Notes: a model not told the origin generated them from the letters alone. A stretch of 64,000 bases of DNA from CAVRUD01 sp963849635 (GCA_963849635.1 CAWKIA010000022.1:62001-126000); one strand, 5' to 3'; shown: positions 34,592-44,110, counted from the first letter of the stretch. A program made the numbers and translations.

Positions 34592-37500
34592 CTATGAGCA
34601 CCCCAAGCTGTTCCCGCAGTTGAGGCACTTGTAGCAGGCGCCGTTGCGGACGGTGATGTGGCCGCAGACGTCGCAGAAGGGGGCGTCGCCCATCATGCTG
34701 CCGAGCTGGGCGTCGAGGACGCTGACCGGGGCGGCAACCACCGGTAGTTCGTGCGCCTGCCTCTGCGCCGTGGCTGTGGCCATGGCCGTTGCCGATCCCG
34801 TTCACGTGGCCGTTGGCGTAGGCGGTCGGGATCGGGGTGATGGGCGGCCGGAGCTGTGGCGGTCGGGGCCGGAGACGATGTCACTGGGGTGGCGGTTGCG
34901 TTCCAGGAGGGAAAGAGGGGCTCGGACTCCCCGCCCTCATCGTCGACTGCCGATCTCGCCTGGGTTGGAGTGCGGCGGCTCGACCTGCTCCGGCGGGTTC
35001 TGGACCAGGTCGGTGCGGCCCAGGTACTCCAGACCGAGGACGCGGAAGACGTAGTCGATGATGCTGGTCGCGAACTTGATGTTGTCGTGGCCGGTCACCA
35101 TCCCCTGCGGCTCGAACCGGGTGAAGGTGAACGTCTCGACGTACTCATCGAGCGGCACGCCGTACTGCAGGCCCTTCGAGATCGAGATCGCGAAGCAGTT
35201 GATCATCGACCGGAAGGCCGCGCCCTCCTTGTGCATGTCGATGAAGACTTCACCAAGGCTGCCATCTTCGTACTCGCCGGTGCGGAGGAAGACCTTGTTC
35301 CCCGCCACCCGAGCCTCCTGGGTGAAGCCCTTGCGCTTGGCCGGCAGGCGCCGCCGATACGGCGCCGGTCTCGGCGTTGCCACGAACGAGAGCTGCTGGA
35401 GATCCGGACCGACCGGGCGGGATGAGGCGACGAGCCGCTCCTGCTCCTCGCGCTCGGCGTCCTCCTTGGCCTTCTGCTCGTCCCATTCGGCCCGAGCGGC
35501 GGCCACGGCCGCGGCGACCGCATCGTCGATCCGCTGCTGGACCGCTTCTTCGTGCTCGACCTCGGCCTCGGTGCCCTCCTTCACGCCCACATCGCTCTTG
35601 GTGCTGAGCGGCTGGGAGAGCTTGGAGCCGTCGCGGTAGAGGGCCATCGCCTTGATGCCGCCCGACCACGACTCGGCGTAGGCCTCGGTGATGTCGGCAA
35701 CCGTCGCCTCGTTGGGCATGTTGATCGTCTTCGAGATCGCCCCAGAGAGGAAGGGCTGGGCGGCAGCCATCATGCCGATGTGGCCGCGGTGGTGGATGAA
35801 GCGCGTCCCGATCTTGCCGCACCGGTTGGCGCAGTCGAAGACCGGCAGGTGCTCGTCCTTGAGGTGCGGCGCCCCCTCGACCGTCATCGTGCCGCAGATG
35901 TAGGTATTGGCCTCGTCGATCTGCTTCGAGGTGAAGCCGAGAGCCCGCAGCAGATCGAAGCCCGGCGCGGACGCCGCCTCGGCGGAGATGCCAACCCGGT
36001 CGAGCGCCTCCTGCCCCAGGGTCCAGACGTTGAAGGCGAAGGGCAGCTCGAAGGTGCCCGGCAGCGCCGCCTCGATTTTGGCCAGATCGGCGAGGGTGAA
36101 GCCCTTGGCGAGGAGCGTTTCGCTATTGATGTGCGGCGCGCCGTCCAGCTTCAGGGTGCCGAGGACGTAGGTCAGGATTTCCTTGCGCTCCTCCGGCGAG
36201 TAGCCGAGGTTGCGCAGGGCCGGATCGAGGCTGCCGTTGGCGATCTTGAAGTAGCCGCCACCTGCCAGCTTCTTGAACTTCACGAGGGCAAAGTCCGGCT
36301 CGACGCCCGTCGTGTCGCAGTCCATCAGGAGACCGATGGTGCCGGTTGGGGCCAGCAGGGTCGTCTGGGCGTTGCGGTAACCGTGCAGCTCGCCTCCCGC
36401 CAGGGCTTTGTCCCAGCTTTCGCGAGCCGCCGTGAGCAGACCGGCCGGAGCCAAGTCGGCGTCGATGCCCATCGGGACCACGCCCAACGATTCGTACTCA
36501 TTTGCCGGGGCGTTGTAGGCCGCGCGACGGTGGTTGCGGATGACCCGCAACATGTGGCGCGCGTTCGCCTGATAGCCCGGGAACGGGCCCAGGTGGCTGG
36601 CCAGTTCGGCCGATGTGGCGTACGACTCACCAGTCATGAGCCCGGTGACCGCTCCGGCGTATGCCCTGGCCGCCGGAGAGTCGTACGGCAGACCCAGCAG
36701 CATCAGAACGGTGCCGAGATTGGCGTAGCCCAGACCCAGGGTGCGGTAGTCGTAGGAGAGGCGGGCGATCGCCTCGCTGGGGAACTGCGCCATCAGGACG
36801 CTGATCTCCAGGACGACGGTCCACAGGCGGACGGCGTGCTTGTACGACTCGACATCGAACTCGCCCGATTCGGTGTCGATAAATTTGATCAGGTTGAGGC
36901 TGGCCAGGTTGCAGGCGGTGTTGTCGAGGAACATGTACTCGGAGCACGGGTTGGACGCATTGATCCGTCCCGCCTCCGGGCAGGTGTGCCAGTCGTTGAT
37001 GGTGGTGTCGAACTGGACGCCCGGGTCGGCGCTCTGCCAGGCCGCCTCTGCCACCTGACTCCACAGGTCGCGCGCCTTGACCGTCTTGCTGACATGGTTT
37101 GGATCAGTCCGCCAGCGCAGATCCCACGTGCCATCATCTTCCAGCGCCTTCATGAAGGCGTCCGGAACGCGTACGGAGTTGTTGGAGTTCTGGCCGGAGA
37201 CGGTCGCGTAGGCCTCGCCGTTGTAGTCGCTGGGGTAGCCCCCGGCGATCAGGGCGGCGACTTTCTTCTCCTCGTTGGCCTTCCAGCCGATGAACTCCTC
37301 GATGTCGGGGTGATCGAGGTCGAGCGTGACCATCTTGGCGGCACGGCGGGTGGTGCCGCCGCTCTTGATCGCGCCGGCGGCGCGGTCGCCAACCTTGAGG
37401 AAGCTCATCAGGCCGGACGAGGACCCGCCACCAACGAGCGGCTCGCCCTCTCCCCGGACTTCGGAGAAGTTAGTGCCTGTCCCGGAGCCGTACTTGAAGA

Positions 37501-38195
37501 TCCGGGCCTCGCGCACCCACAGGTCCATGATGCCGCCGTCGCCCACCAGAGTGTCGTTGACGGACTGGATAAAGCAGGCGTGAACCTGCGCCCGGGTATA
37601 GGCGTCGTCACTCTCTTTGGTGAGGCCATCGGCCGGGTCGACGTAGTAGTGGCCCTGGGATGGCCCGGTGATGCCATAGGCATTGGCCAGTCCGGTGTTG
37701 AACCACTGCGGCGAATTCGGTGCGGCCATCTGGCGGACGAGCATGTGCTTCAGCTCGTCCTCGAACGCCTGCGCATCCTCGCCAGAGGCGAAGTAGTTGT
37801 GGGTCTCGCCCCAGTAGCCGCCAAGTGCCGGCCAACCGGGAGATGACCTGCCGAGCAGAGCGCTCCGGGCCGAGAACGGGGTTCCCCGACTCATCCAGCA
37901 CGGGCTGGCCATCCTCACCGGTCTGAGGAACCCCAGCCTTGCGGAAGTACTTCGAGACCATGATGTCGCCGGCGACCTGGGACCAGGCGGCCGGAATCTC
38001 GGCGTCGGCCATGGCGAACACGACCGACCCGTCCGGGTTGGCAATCCGAGTCGAGCGCTTCGCCCACTCCACCGACGCGAACGGATCTTCGCCCGCCTTC
38101 GTGAACCGGCGGGGAATCCGCAGCCCCTTGGTCTCAGCAGCCGTTGCCACCTGGGTTGTGCCGACGTGCTCGTTGGATCCCGTGGACTCCATCAT
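34592..38195 (-). CDS. nrdJ: Vitamin B12-dependent class II ribonucleotide reductase, with apparent frameshifts
   Basis: About 1,200 residues reducing ribonucleotides to deoxyribonucleotides with adenosylcobalamin. Visible motifs: RRFTKAGEDPF, QMAAPNSPQWFNTG, NPCSEYMFLDNTACNL, LAPTGTIGLLMDCDTTG, FDCANRCG, and the C-terminal zinc site FCDVCGHITVRNGACYKCLNCG. One extra base near 37818 breaks the N-terminus (removal gives GTWRYWGETHNYF). In the low-complexity linker at about 34750-34945, three one-base insertions would explain the loss and return of frame. MMESTG at 38195 follows an AGGG site. The upstream region carries two promoters with separate operator-like sites. Confidence 0.93.
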
Positions 38196-38417
38196 TTTCC
38201 CTCTCGCAACAAGAGCGTTCGCCCGCCGTCCGTCGACCCTCGACGTGATTGCCTGTGAATCTAACCGTGTTGATGCCCACAACCCCTGCTGATAAGACGC
38301 GGCAGGGCGGGGTTCATGTCACTGCTCTGATCACGATGCTCGCCTGGTTGAAAGAGATCCAGATGAGTTGGTGATGCCGATCCAATCGACGCATTGAACC
38401 CCTCCCACCGCCGAAAA

Positions 38418-38460
38418 AGAACATTCGTTCTATCTTACGGTTTCCGTGCGCATTTGTGAA
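38418..38460 (-). promoter_or_regulatory. nrdJ proximal promoter with LexA-type palindrome
   Basis: On the minus strand TTCACA (plus 38455-38460) and TAAGAT (plus 38432-38437) are 17 bases apart. Directly after the -10 comes AGAAC-ATTC-GTTCT (38418-38431), matching the GAAC-N4-GTTC SOS box of Gram-positive-type LexA and covering the predicted start site. This suggests DNA-damage control of nrdJ. About 225 bases of leader follow, with one strong hairpin around 38281-38313. Confidence 0.6.
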
Positions 38461-38530
38461 CCAGGCGCGGGAGTCATTTTGGCGGGAGATCGACCGGGAA
38501 CTACATCTATGCGCTCGCACTACCCATGCC

Positions 38531-38596
38531 ACCCCATATCTGGTGTAACACGATATGTAGTATACCACGGTATCGTTCAGACACAATATGTGCCGT
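38531..38596 (-). promoter_or_regulatory. nrdJ distal promoter with three NrdR-like boxes
   Basis: Three 16-base sites resemble the NrdR consensus ACACWATATVTWGTGT or its reverse: 38531-38546, 38548-38563 (about 14 of 16 matches) and 38581-38596. On the minus strand TTGTGT (plus 38581-38586) and TATACT (plus 38559-38564), 16 bases apart, form a promoter that two of the boxes cover. NrdR is the nucleotide-sensing repressor of ribonucleotide reductase genes, so the setting fits. Confidence 0.6.
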
Positions 38597-38658
38597 CATG
38601 TCACCGTGACCGACGCCAGATGTTGTCGCCGAATCTCGATCTCCTCACCGTTGCGGGG

Positions 38659-38670
38659 GTGTACGTACAC
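38659..38670. promoter_or_regulatory. 12-bp perfect palindrome in the nrdJ/propeller intergenic region
   Basis: GTGTACGTACAC lies about 165 bases ahead of the beta-propeller gene. The 638-base gap 38196-38833 holds this, the two nrdJ promoters, and no convincing coding sequence. Confidence 0.35.
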
Positions 38671-38833
38671 TTTACCACGAACAGGTGTGCCAGTGTGTCG
38701 CAACTGGTAGAGTCCACTAACGAATTGTCACCGACGGACTCCCGACCGCAACCGACCGCCGATACCCGGCGCTCAGACGATGGATTCGGGCCATAGCGAG
38801 TGTTTGAGAGTGGTCTTCGAGGAGCGACGTTCA

Positions 38834-40321
38834 GTGACGAGTTTGCTCGGCGTATCACCCACGAACCAATGGCTCCGGCGCACTGGCTCACTGACCGCTG
38901 CAGGTCATATTGGTTACGCAGCCAGCCTTGCGCTTCATCTCCTCCTCGGCACGCTCGCTCTTTTGATCGCGGTCGTAACGACCCTCGACGACAATCTGGC
39001 GAGCAACGAGCGGCTCGACGTTAGCGACACGAAACTCGGTATTGCCATTCTCTTGTGGCTTGTAGCGCTGGCGGTGCTCGGGATTCTTTGGATACGGCGC
39101 TCGCCCTGGGGGTGGCTCGCGCCGCTGATCTGGGCCCTAGTTGGGATACCGCTGGCTGTCACCCACGCCGAGGTCGAAATCATTCCACCGGCGTCCGCCT
39201 GTGCCGCCGCCGGTCGAATCTCGCCCGGCATCAACTCCGTCAATCCGGAGCAACTTCCGTCAATCGCGTGGTGCCATGAGTCGGTCAGTTCGGTTCAAGC
39301 CGTCGCCACGCTCGGAGAAACTGTCTATCTGGCCTCCATGGATGGCACATTGACCGCCTTGGACCAAGCGACCGGCGAGATCGCGTGGGAATCGGGGGCC
39401 GGCGCTGCCTCCGTGGCGATCGTCGCCCAGCCCGAAGTCGTTCTAGGTGGTGACGGCTCAACCGTCACGGCCTGGACTCCAGCTGGCCAGCAACTCTGGA
39501 CCGCCGCCACCCCGGGACCGGTCAGCGCACTCGCCATGAACGGTTCGGACCAGGTTTTTGTCGCCTGCGCGGACGGGACGGTCCTCGCCCTCGACGGCAA
39601 GTCCGGGGCCGAACGGTGGCGGGTCACCACCGCGGTCACCGGAGCGCAGCTTGCCATCACCGGCCAAGACCTGTATGCCTTCAACTCACCCCGAGAGATC
39701 ACCGTCATCCTCCTGGAGGCCAGCAGCGGCGAGGTGCGCGGCGCCTGGATGTACGACATTGGTCCCAGTACCTATTTCACTCCCCCGGTCCTCGCCGGCC
39801 AAACCCTGGTTGCCGGCTACGAGGTCCGTCAGGACAACGCAGCCCAGAACACCGGGGGCGCCATCGGGATGAATCCCAGCACCGGGACCGTCCTCTGGAA
39901 TTTCCCGCTCATCACGCCGGTCCAAGTGGCTCCGACCATCGTTGGCGGGGTCGCCCACATCCTGGAGTTGAACGGACAGCTTTATCGCCTGGACCCCCAA
40001 TCCGGCCAGGTGATCCGCCCGCCAGAGATCATCGAGAGCCGCGCCCGTGGCGAAATCGACGCGAACCGGTTACTCGCCAGCGACGGCAACACGGTCTACA
40101 TCAGCCAGCGCGGCGGAGTGGTCAGTGCAGGCAACATCTTTAGCGGTGTCATCACCGCAACCGACACTACCGGCGCGGCTCTCTGGCGATTTCGATTGAG
40201 CTCGCCGCCAGTGTTCCCGGCCACGGTTTCCGGCAACGTGGTCTTCATCGCGGACGATCGCTCACTCTTCGCCATCTTGGAACCGGCGGCAGCCACACCG
40301 GCGGCGACGCCCGTACAATAG
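38834..40321 (+). CDS. Membrane-anchored PQQ-like beta-propeller protein
   Basis: A 495-residue protein with three hydrophobic segments near the N-terminus (residues about 28-110) and a C-terminal propeller of seven or so BamB/PQQ-like repeats (VYLASMDGTLTALDQATGEIAW, VFVACADGTVLALDGKSGAERW pattern). A Cys pair (SACAAAGR, AWCHES) precedes the propeller. It resembles the zinc-ribbon propeller at 23630 but lacks the ribbon. GTG 38834 has GAGGAG nine bases upstream; ATG 38780 is a weaker alternative. Probably a surface protein or sensor; no catalytic residues are apparent. Confidence 0.8.
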   Translation: MTSLLGVSPTNQWLRRTGSLTAAGHIGYAASLALHLLLGTLALLIAVVTTLDDNLASNERLDVSDTKLGIAILLWLVALAVLGILWIRRSPWGWLAPLIWALVGIPLAVTHAEVEIIPPASACAAAGRISPGINSVNPEQLPSIAWCHESVSSVQAVATLGETVYLASMDGTLTALDQATGEIAWESGAGAASVAIVAQPEVVLGGDGSTVTAWTPAGQQLWTAATPGPVSALAMNGSDQVFVACADGTVLALDGKSGAERWRVTTAVTGAQLAITGQDLYAFNSPREITVILLEASSGEVRGAWMYDIGPSTYFTPPVLAGQTLVAGYEVRQDNAAQNTGGAIGMNPSTGTVLWNFPLITPVQVAPTIVGGVAHILELNGQLYRLDPQSGQVIRPPEIIESRARGEIDANRLLASDGNTVYISQRGGVVSAGNIFSGVITATDTTGAALWRFRLSSPPVFPATVSGNVVFIADDRSLFAILEPAAATPAATPVQ

Positions 40322-40422
40322 CCATCCCGGGAACGCTTACGGCGCGAGCCGGGCAATCCGATGTTGGTTGCCAGGTGACCGGGACGCCCGCAATCGCCGG
40401 CACGTCGTATCGGGAGGACGTC

Positions 40423-40917
40423 ATGGCATCCCTGGCTTCGGTAACATCGCTGGATACGATGATCGCCGATCTCGGTCTACCGGATCAGGCGATCCAGAGC
40501 GACGAGATTCCCTGGGTTCCTCAGGGCGAGGGGGTCTGGTTCAAGCCACTGCGCTTCGACCTGGCCAATGGTCGCTGGGTCAACTTGCTCAAGGTCACCA
40601 AGAAGGGCAAGGTCAACCGCCATCGCCACAGCGGCGGCCAGGTCCTCGGATTTGTCGTCCAGGGTGGCTGGCGCTATCTGGAGCGGGAGTGGGTTGCCCG
40701 CCCCGGCACCTTCGTCTACGAGCCGCCAGGAGACATCCACACGCTCGTCGTCGAAGGGGCGGATGAGATGCTGACCCTTTTCATCCTGGAGGGCGTAATC
40801 CAGTATCTCGATGACGACGACAACGTCATCTATCAGGACGATGTCTTCACCAAGATGGACCGCTACCTGACCTTCTGCCGCGAGAACAACATCGAGCCGC
40901 TCGACCTGCGGTACTAG
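40423..40917 (+). CDS. Cupin-domain protein, 2,4'-dihydroxyacetophenone dioxygenase-like
   Basis: A 164-residue single-domain cupin. The first cupin motif contains the metal ligands in NRHRHSGGQVLGFVVQGGWRY and the second is FVYEPPGDIHTLVVEG. The overall pattern matches the DAD-type dioxygenase-like cupins, which bind Fe or another divalent metal; the real substrate is unknown. ATG 40423 has GGGAGG five bases upstream. A structured repeat and then the KduD-like gene follow on the same strand. Confidence 0.8.
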   Translation: MASLASVTSLDTMIADLGLPDQAIQSDEIPWVPQGEGVWFKPLRFDLANGRWVNLLKVTKKGKVNRHRHSGGQVLGFVVQGGWRYLEREWVARPGTFVYEPPGDIHTLVVEGADEMLTLFILEGVIQYLDDDDNVIYQDDVFTKMDRYLTFCRENNIEPLDLRY

Positions 40918-40933
40918 AGGCGAGGCGGGAAAC

Positions 40934-41058
40934 CACCCCCTAACCCGCCCAGCCCCCTTCCCCCCGCTGCGGCAAGGGGAAGGGGGAGGATCGTTTCCCA
41001 TCGGGGACGGTGCTGCCTGACGCCCCTCTCCACCGCAGTGGAGAGGGGGTAGGGGGTG
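40934..41058. repeat. 125-bp clover-type structured repeat
   Basis: Outer arms CACCCCCTA (40934-40942) and TAGGGGGTG (41050-41058) enclose two perfect 11-base-pair hairpins (40953-40986 and 41023-41048), so the unit can fold as a three-way junction. It fills the cupin-kduD gap, and its right arm supplies part of the kduD ribosome-binding GGTGAGG. Confidence 0.85.
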
Positions 41059-41065
41059 AGGTCCG

Positions 41066-41833
41066 TTGATCCTGGATGCATTTCGCCTGGACGGGAAGGT
41101 TGCCCTCGTCACCGGGGCAGCCCGGGGGTTGGGGCAAGGTATTGCCGTCGGCCTGGCCGAGGCCGGGGCCGATGTTGCGCTCCTCGACCGGATCTCCACC
41201 GCCGACTCCGAAGCATTGATAGGAGCTTTGGGCCGGAAGACGTTGGGAATTGAGGCCGACCTCCGGAATCTCACTCAGGCAGATGCTGAGCACCTCGTTT
41301 CCCATGTGACCGATAGACTTGGCCGGATAGACATTCTGGTCAACAACGCGGGCATTCTTCAGCGGGGGCCGGCGATCGACTACCCGGCAGATGCCTGGGA
41401 CGCAACCATCGCGATCAACCTCAGCGCGGCGTTTTTCCTCAGCCAGGCCGCGGCCAAGGCATATGTCACCGCCGGGCGGGGCGGCAAAATCGTCAATCTG
41501 GCCTCGATGCTCTCTTTCCAGGGTGGCGCCATGGTCCCGGCCTATACGGCGGCCAAGAGCGGGATCGCCGGGATCACCCATGCGCTCGCCAACGAGTGGG
41601 CGAGACACGGCATCAACGTCAACGCCATTGCTCCCGGCTACATGGCGACCGAGATCACTGCCGCCCTCCGCGACGACCCAGTCCGCGGCCCCGCCATGCT
41701 CGGGCGGATTCCGGCCGGGCGCTGGGGCACGCCCGAAGACCTCCAAGGCGCCGTCGTCTTCCTCGCCTCGGACGCCGCCGCGTACATTCATGGCTCAATC
41801 CTGCCGATCGATGGCGGCTGGCTGTCCTGGTAG
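41066..41833 (+). CDS. kduD: 2-dehydro-3-deoxy-D-gluconate 5-dehydrogenase-like SDR (KduD type)
   Basis: A 255-residue SDR very like KduD: the opening MILDAFRLDGKVALVTG, then LVNNAG, NLASMLSFQGGAMVPAYTAAKSG and INVNAIAPGYMATE, PAGRWGTPEDLQG and the VDGGW-like end. KduD interconverts 2,5-diketo-3-deoxygluconate and 2-keto-3-deoxygluconate in hexuronate breakdown. It starts at TTG 41066, eight bases or so after GGTGAGG. The uronate-dehydrogenase-like and enolase-superfamily genes 2.5-5 kb away fit a sugar-acid theme. Confidence 0.85.
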   Translation: MILDAFRLDGKVALVTGAARGLGQGIAVGLAEAGADVALLDRISTADSEALIGALGRKTLGIEADLRNLTQADAEHLVSHVTDRLGRIDILVNNAGILQRGPAIDYPADAWDATIAINLSAAFFLSQAAAKAYVTAGRGGKIVNLASMLSFQGGAMVPAYTAAKSGIAGITHALANEWARHGINVNAIAPGYMATEITAALRDDPVRGPAMLGRIPAGRWGTPEDLQGAVVFLASDAAAYIHGSILPIDGGWLSW

Positions 41834-41923
41834 GTGACGTCGCCACGTCACCGCCTGGGCTCCTGTCGACGTTCTTCAGGCGCGCGGCACCACTACGGCG
41901 GCACACAATGCCGCCGAGTGGTG
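41833..41923. terminator. Bidirectional terminator-like hairpins
   Basis: GGTGACGT-CGCC-ACGTCACC (41833-41852) follows the kduD stop, and a longer stem CACCACT...AGTGGTG with inner GGCGGC/GCCGCC spans 41888-41923. They separate convergent genes. There is no long T tract. Confidence 0.55.
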
Positions 41924-41949
41924 TGGTCCTGACTTTAGGGTGCGAACCG

Positions 41950-43308
41950 CTAGATCGACTTGAACACCAGGCAGACCGGCGTCGGCGAGGTCGTCACCAG
42001 GCCCGTGGATGTGAGTTCGCCCGTCGCCTGGTCGATAGCGAACTGGACAATCGAGTCGCCCTGCTGGTTGCAGGCATAGAGCCAGGTGCCGGTCGGATCG
42101 ATCGCGAAGTTACGCGGGAAGTCGATTCCGTCGGTCGCCCAGCCGATCAAGGTCAGTTCCCCCGTCGCTTGGTCGATCGAGTAGGCGACGATGCTGTTGG
42201 CTTCGGCCGAGGGCGCGTCCGGCATGCCCCGATTGGAGCCGTAGAGGAAGAGCCCGTTCGGGTGAACGAAGATCTCGGCGGTGCTCTTGGTCCCTTCGAA
42301 ATCGTCGGGCACGGTCGAGATCGTCTGGATCTCAGGGCCGATCGCCCCGGTCGCCGTGTCGTAGGCGTAGGCAGTGACCGTGGCATTGAGCTCGTTGATC
42401 GCGTAGAGGTACGAGCCGCTGGGGTGGAAGGCGAGATGGCGCGGTCCGGCGCCCGGCGCCGCGGCGACCTCGTTCACCAGAGAAAGGCCCCCAGTCGCAG
42501 CATCAACTTGGAATGTGGCGACCTGATCGATGCCCAGGTCGGCGCCGGCCACGAACGCACCCGCCGGATCGAAGACGACCGCGTGGGGGTGGGGCGCCTC
42601 CTGGCGCTCTTCGTTCGGTCCGGTGCCAGTCTGCTGGACCGTCCCGCTGACCTCGCCCAGGCCACCGTCGGCCAGGATCGGCAAGACGACGAAGTTCGAG
42701 CCAACGTAGTTCGCCACGACCAGGTACGCGCCGGTCGGGTCCACCGCCAGGTGGGCGGGGATCGCCCCGCCGGAATCGACCCGGTTGATCAGCGTAAGTT
42801 CGCCGGTGGTGGCGTCGATGGAGTATGCCTCGACCGAACCGGTCTCCCCGCCCTCGAAGTCCGCGATCTCGTTGATCACATAGAGCACGCTCTGGTCGAG
42901 GCTCAGGGCGACGAAGGACGGGTTGGCGCTGGGCACAGTCTGGACGAGTGTCAGTGCCCCAGCAGCATCAACCGAGTAGACCGAAACCCCTTCGGAGGGA
43001 AGCTGACCACTTCCTCCCGGTGCTTCTGTCGTATAGGTACCGACGTAGGCGAACCGCGCTCCGCCACTTGCGACGGGAGATGCTTCGACAACGGGCGTTG
43101 CGCCATCCCCCGGAGGAACTACTGGTGGTCCCTCGCTGTCCGGAGTGCCAACTGGAACCGGCGTTCCATCTTGAGCAAGTCCGGATCGCCGTACACCGCC
43201 AAGAGCGGCTCCCACCCCGACGACGGCGCCGCCTCCTCGCAGCAGACCCCGCCGGGTTACAAACTTCGCCAAGAAATGTGAGTGGTGATCGGGTCGTTCG
43301 GTGTCCAC
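41950..43308 (-). CDS. Lactonase-family beta-propeller protein (6-phosphogluconolactonase-like)
   Basis: A 452-residue exported protein. A Tat-type leader (VTRRGLLRGGGAVVG) is followed by a Pro/Val-rich linker and a seven-bladed YbhE-type propeller with repeats such as VEAYSIDATTGELTLI and HPHAVVFDPAGAFV, PRHLAFHPSG and NSIVAYSIDQATG. The family includes cytoplasmic 6-phosphogluconolactonase and carboxy-cis,cis-muconate cyclase, but exported members probably act on other lactones. GTG 43308 has GGGAG five bases upstream. It converges with kduD and precedes no close gene. Confidence 0.85.
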   Translation of the reverse strand: MDTERPDHHSHFLAKFVTRRGLLRGGGAVVGVGAALGGVRRSGLAQDGTPVPVGTPDSEGPPVVPPGDGATPVVEASPVASGGARFAYVGTYTTEAPGGSGQLPSEGVSVYSVDAAGALTLVQTVPSANPSFVALSLDQSVLYVINEIADFEGGETGSVEAYSIDATTGELTLINRVDSGGAIPAHLAVDPTGAYLVVANYVGSNFVVLPILADGGLGEVSGTVQQTGTGPNEERQEAPHPHAVVFDPAGAFVAGADLGIDQVATFQVDAATGGLSLVNEVAAAPGAGPRHLAFHPSGSYLYAINELNATVTAYAYDTATGAIGPEIQTISTVPDDFEGTKSTAEIFVHPNGLFLYGSNRGMPDAPSAEANSIVAYSIDQATGELTLIGWATDGIDFPRNFAIDPTGTWLYACNQQGDSIVQFAIDQATGELTSTGLVTTSPTPVCLVFKSI

Positions 43309-43388
43309 GATCGCTCCCTTCTGGCTGCTCGCCGCGCTGGCCCTGGATCGTCGCGGCCGTCGCGCCCAGGTGCCGCGGCCGGGCGATT

Positions 43389-43967
43389 CTATCGCCGTTG
43401 ATCCCTCTCCGCAGCCAACAAGGCCGGACGCTCGCAATTCACCAGCCACTGGAGCGCGATCAGCGCCGTTGCGTTTTCCACGGGGCGCCGTGGATCAGCC
43501 AGCAGGCCAGGGATCTCCTCGATCGGGATGCGCACCAGATCGATCGTCTCCTCGACCCGGGCAACCGCCGCGACCGGTCGACAGCCGTCGCCCACGTAGA
43601 GGACCACCTGCTCATTGGTGTACCCGGGGCTGGAGAAGAACCGGGCGATCTCGGTCAGCGATTCCGCCTCGTAGGAGATCTCCTCAGCCAACTCCCTTTT
43701 GGCGGTCGTGACGGGGTCCTCACCTGGCTCTCTGGTTCCGGCCGGGAGTTCGAGGATGGTCCGCCGGATCGGCGATCGGTACTGGCGGATGAGGATCACG
43801 TCATCGTCGACCGTCAACGGCAGGATCGCAACGGCGCCAGGATGATCGACGTACTCTCGCTTCGTCTGCCGGCCCGACGGTAGACGAACATCGTCCACCT
43901 GCACCCTTAGGAACGTTCCCCGCCATCCCACTTGACCACGGACAACCGTCTCTCGCAGCTCGCTCAT
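43389..43967 (-). CDS. NUDIX hydrolase, ADP-ribose pyrophosphatase-like
   Basis: A 192-residue NUDIX protein. The box reads GTREPGEDPVTTAKRELAEE (residues about 77-96), preceded by ILELPAG, and the downstream SPGYTNEQVVLYV segment is typical of ADP-ribose pyrophosphatases (NudF). It would hydrolyse ADP-ribose or other nucleotide sugars. ATG 43967 follows GGAG by seven bases. It ends 80 bases upstream of the lactonase start on the same strand. Confidence 0.9.
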   Translation of the reverse strand: MSELRETVVRGQVGWRGTFLRVQVDDVRLPSGRQTKREYVDHPGAVAILPLTVDDDVILIRQYRSPIRRTILELPAGTREPGEDPVTTAKRELAEEISYEAESLTEIARFFSSPGYTNEQVVLYVGDGCRPVAAVARVEETIDLVRIPIEEIPGLLADPRRPVENATALIALQWLVNCERPALLAAERDQRR

Positions 43968-44000
43968 CGCCTTGCTCCGCCGTGACCCGAAAACGACGAA

Positions 44001-44020
44001 CGGCATCCCGAAGGATGCCG
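44001..44020 (-). terminator. UUCG-loop hairpin after tRNA-Cys
   Basis: On the minus strand CGGCATCC-TTCG-GGATGCCG is a perfect eight-base-pair stem with the stable UUCG tetraloop. It begins 17 bases beyond the tRNA 3' end and is followed by TTCGTCGTTTTC, so it probably ends tRNA transcription. Confidence 0.65.
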
Positions 44021-44036
44021 CCACAAGTCGCGTATT

Positions 44037-44110
44037 TGGAGGCGCCAGCCGGATTCGAACCGGCGATCAGGGTTTTGCAAACCCGTGCCTTACCGCTTGG
44101 CTATGGCGCC
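44037..44110 (-). tRNA. tRNA-Cys (GCA)
   Basis: A complete cloverleaf on the minus strand: acceptor GGCGCCA/TGGCGCC, D arm with AAGCGGTAAGGC, anticodon loop TTGCAAA giving GCA, and T arm GCCGGTTCGAATCCGGC. U73 is the expected discriminator base for tRNA-Cys, and CCA is encoded. Confidence 0.98.

Noticed and set aside
35552..37846. 764-codon open frame antisense to nrdJ
   Set aside because: It lies wholly opposite highly conserved NrdJ codons; high GC keeps this frame open, and its translation has no domain character.
38196..38530. Cobalamin riboswitch ahead of B12-dependent nrdJ
   Set aside because: I looked for the B12-box and GCCACTG-type core on the minus strand and did not find them.
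38314..38586. 90-codon frame in the nrdJ upstream region
   Set aside because: It overlaps both promoter regions, has no ribosome site and no recognisable domain.
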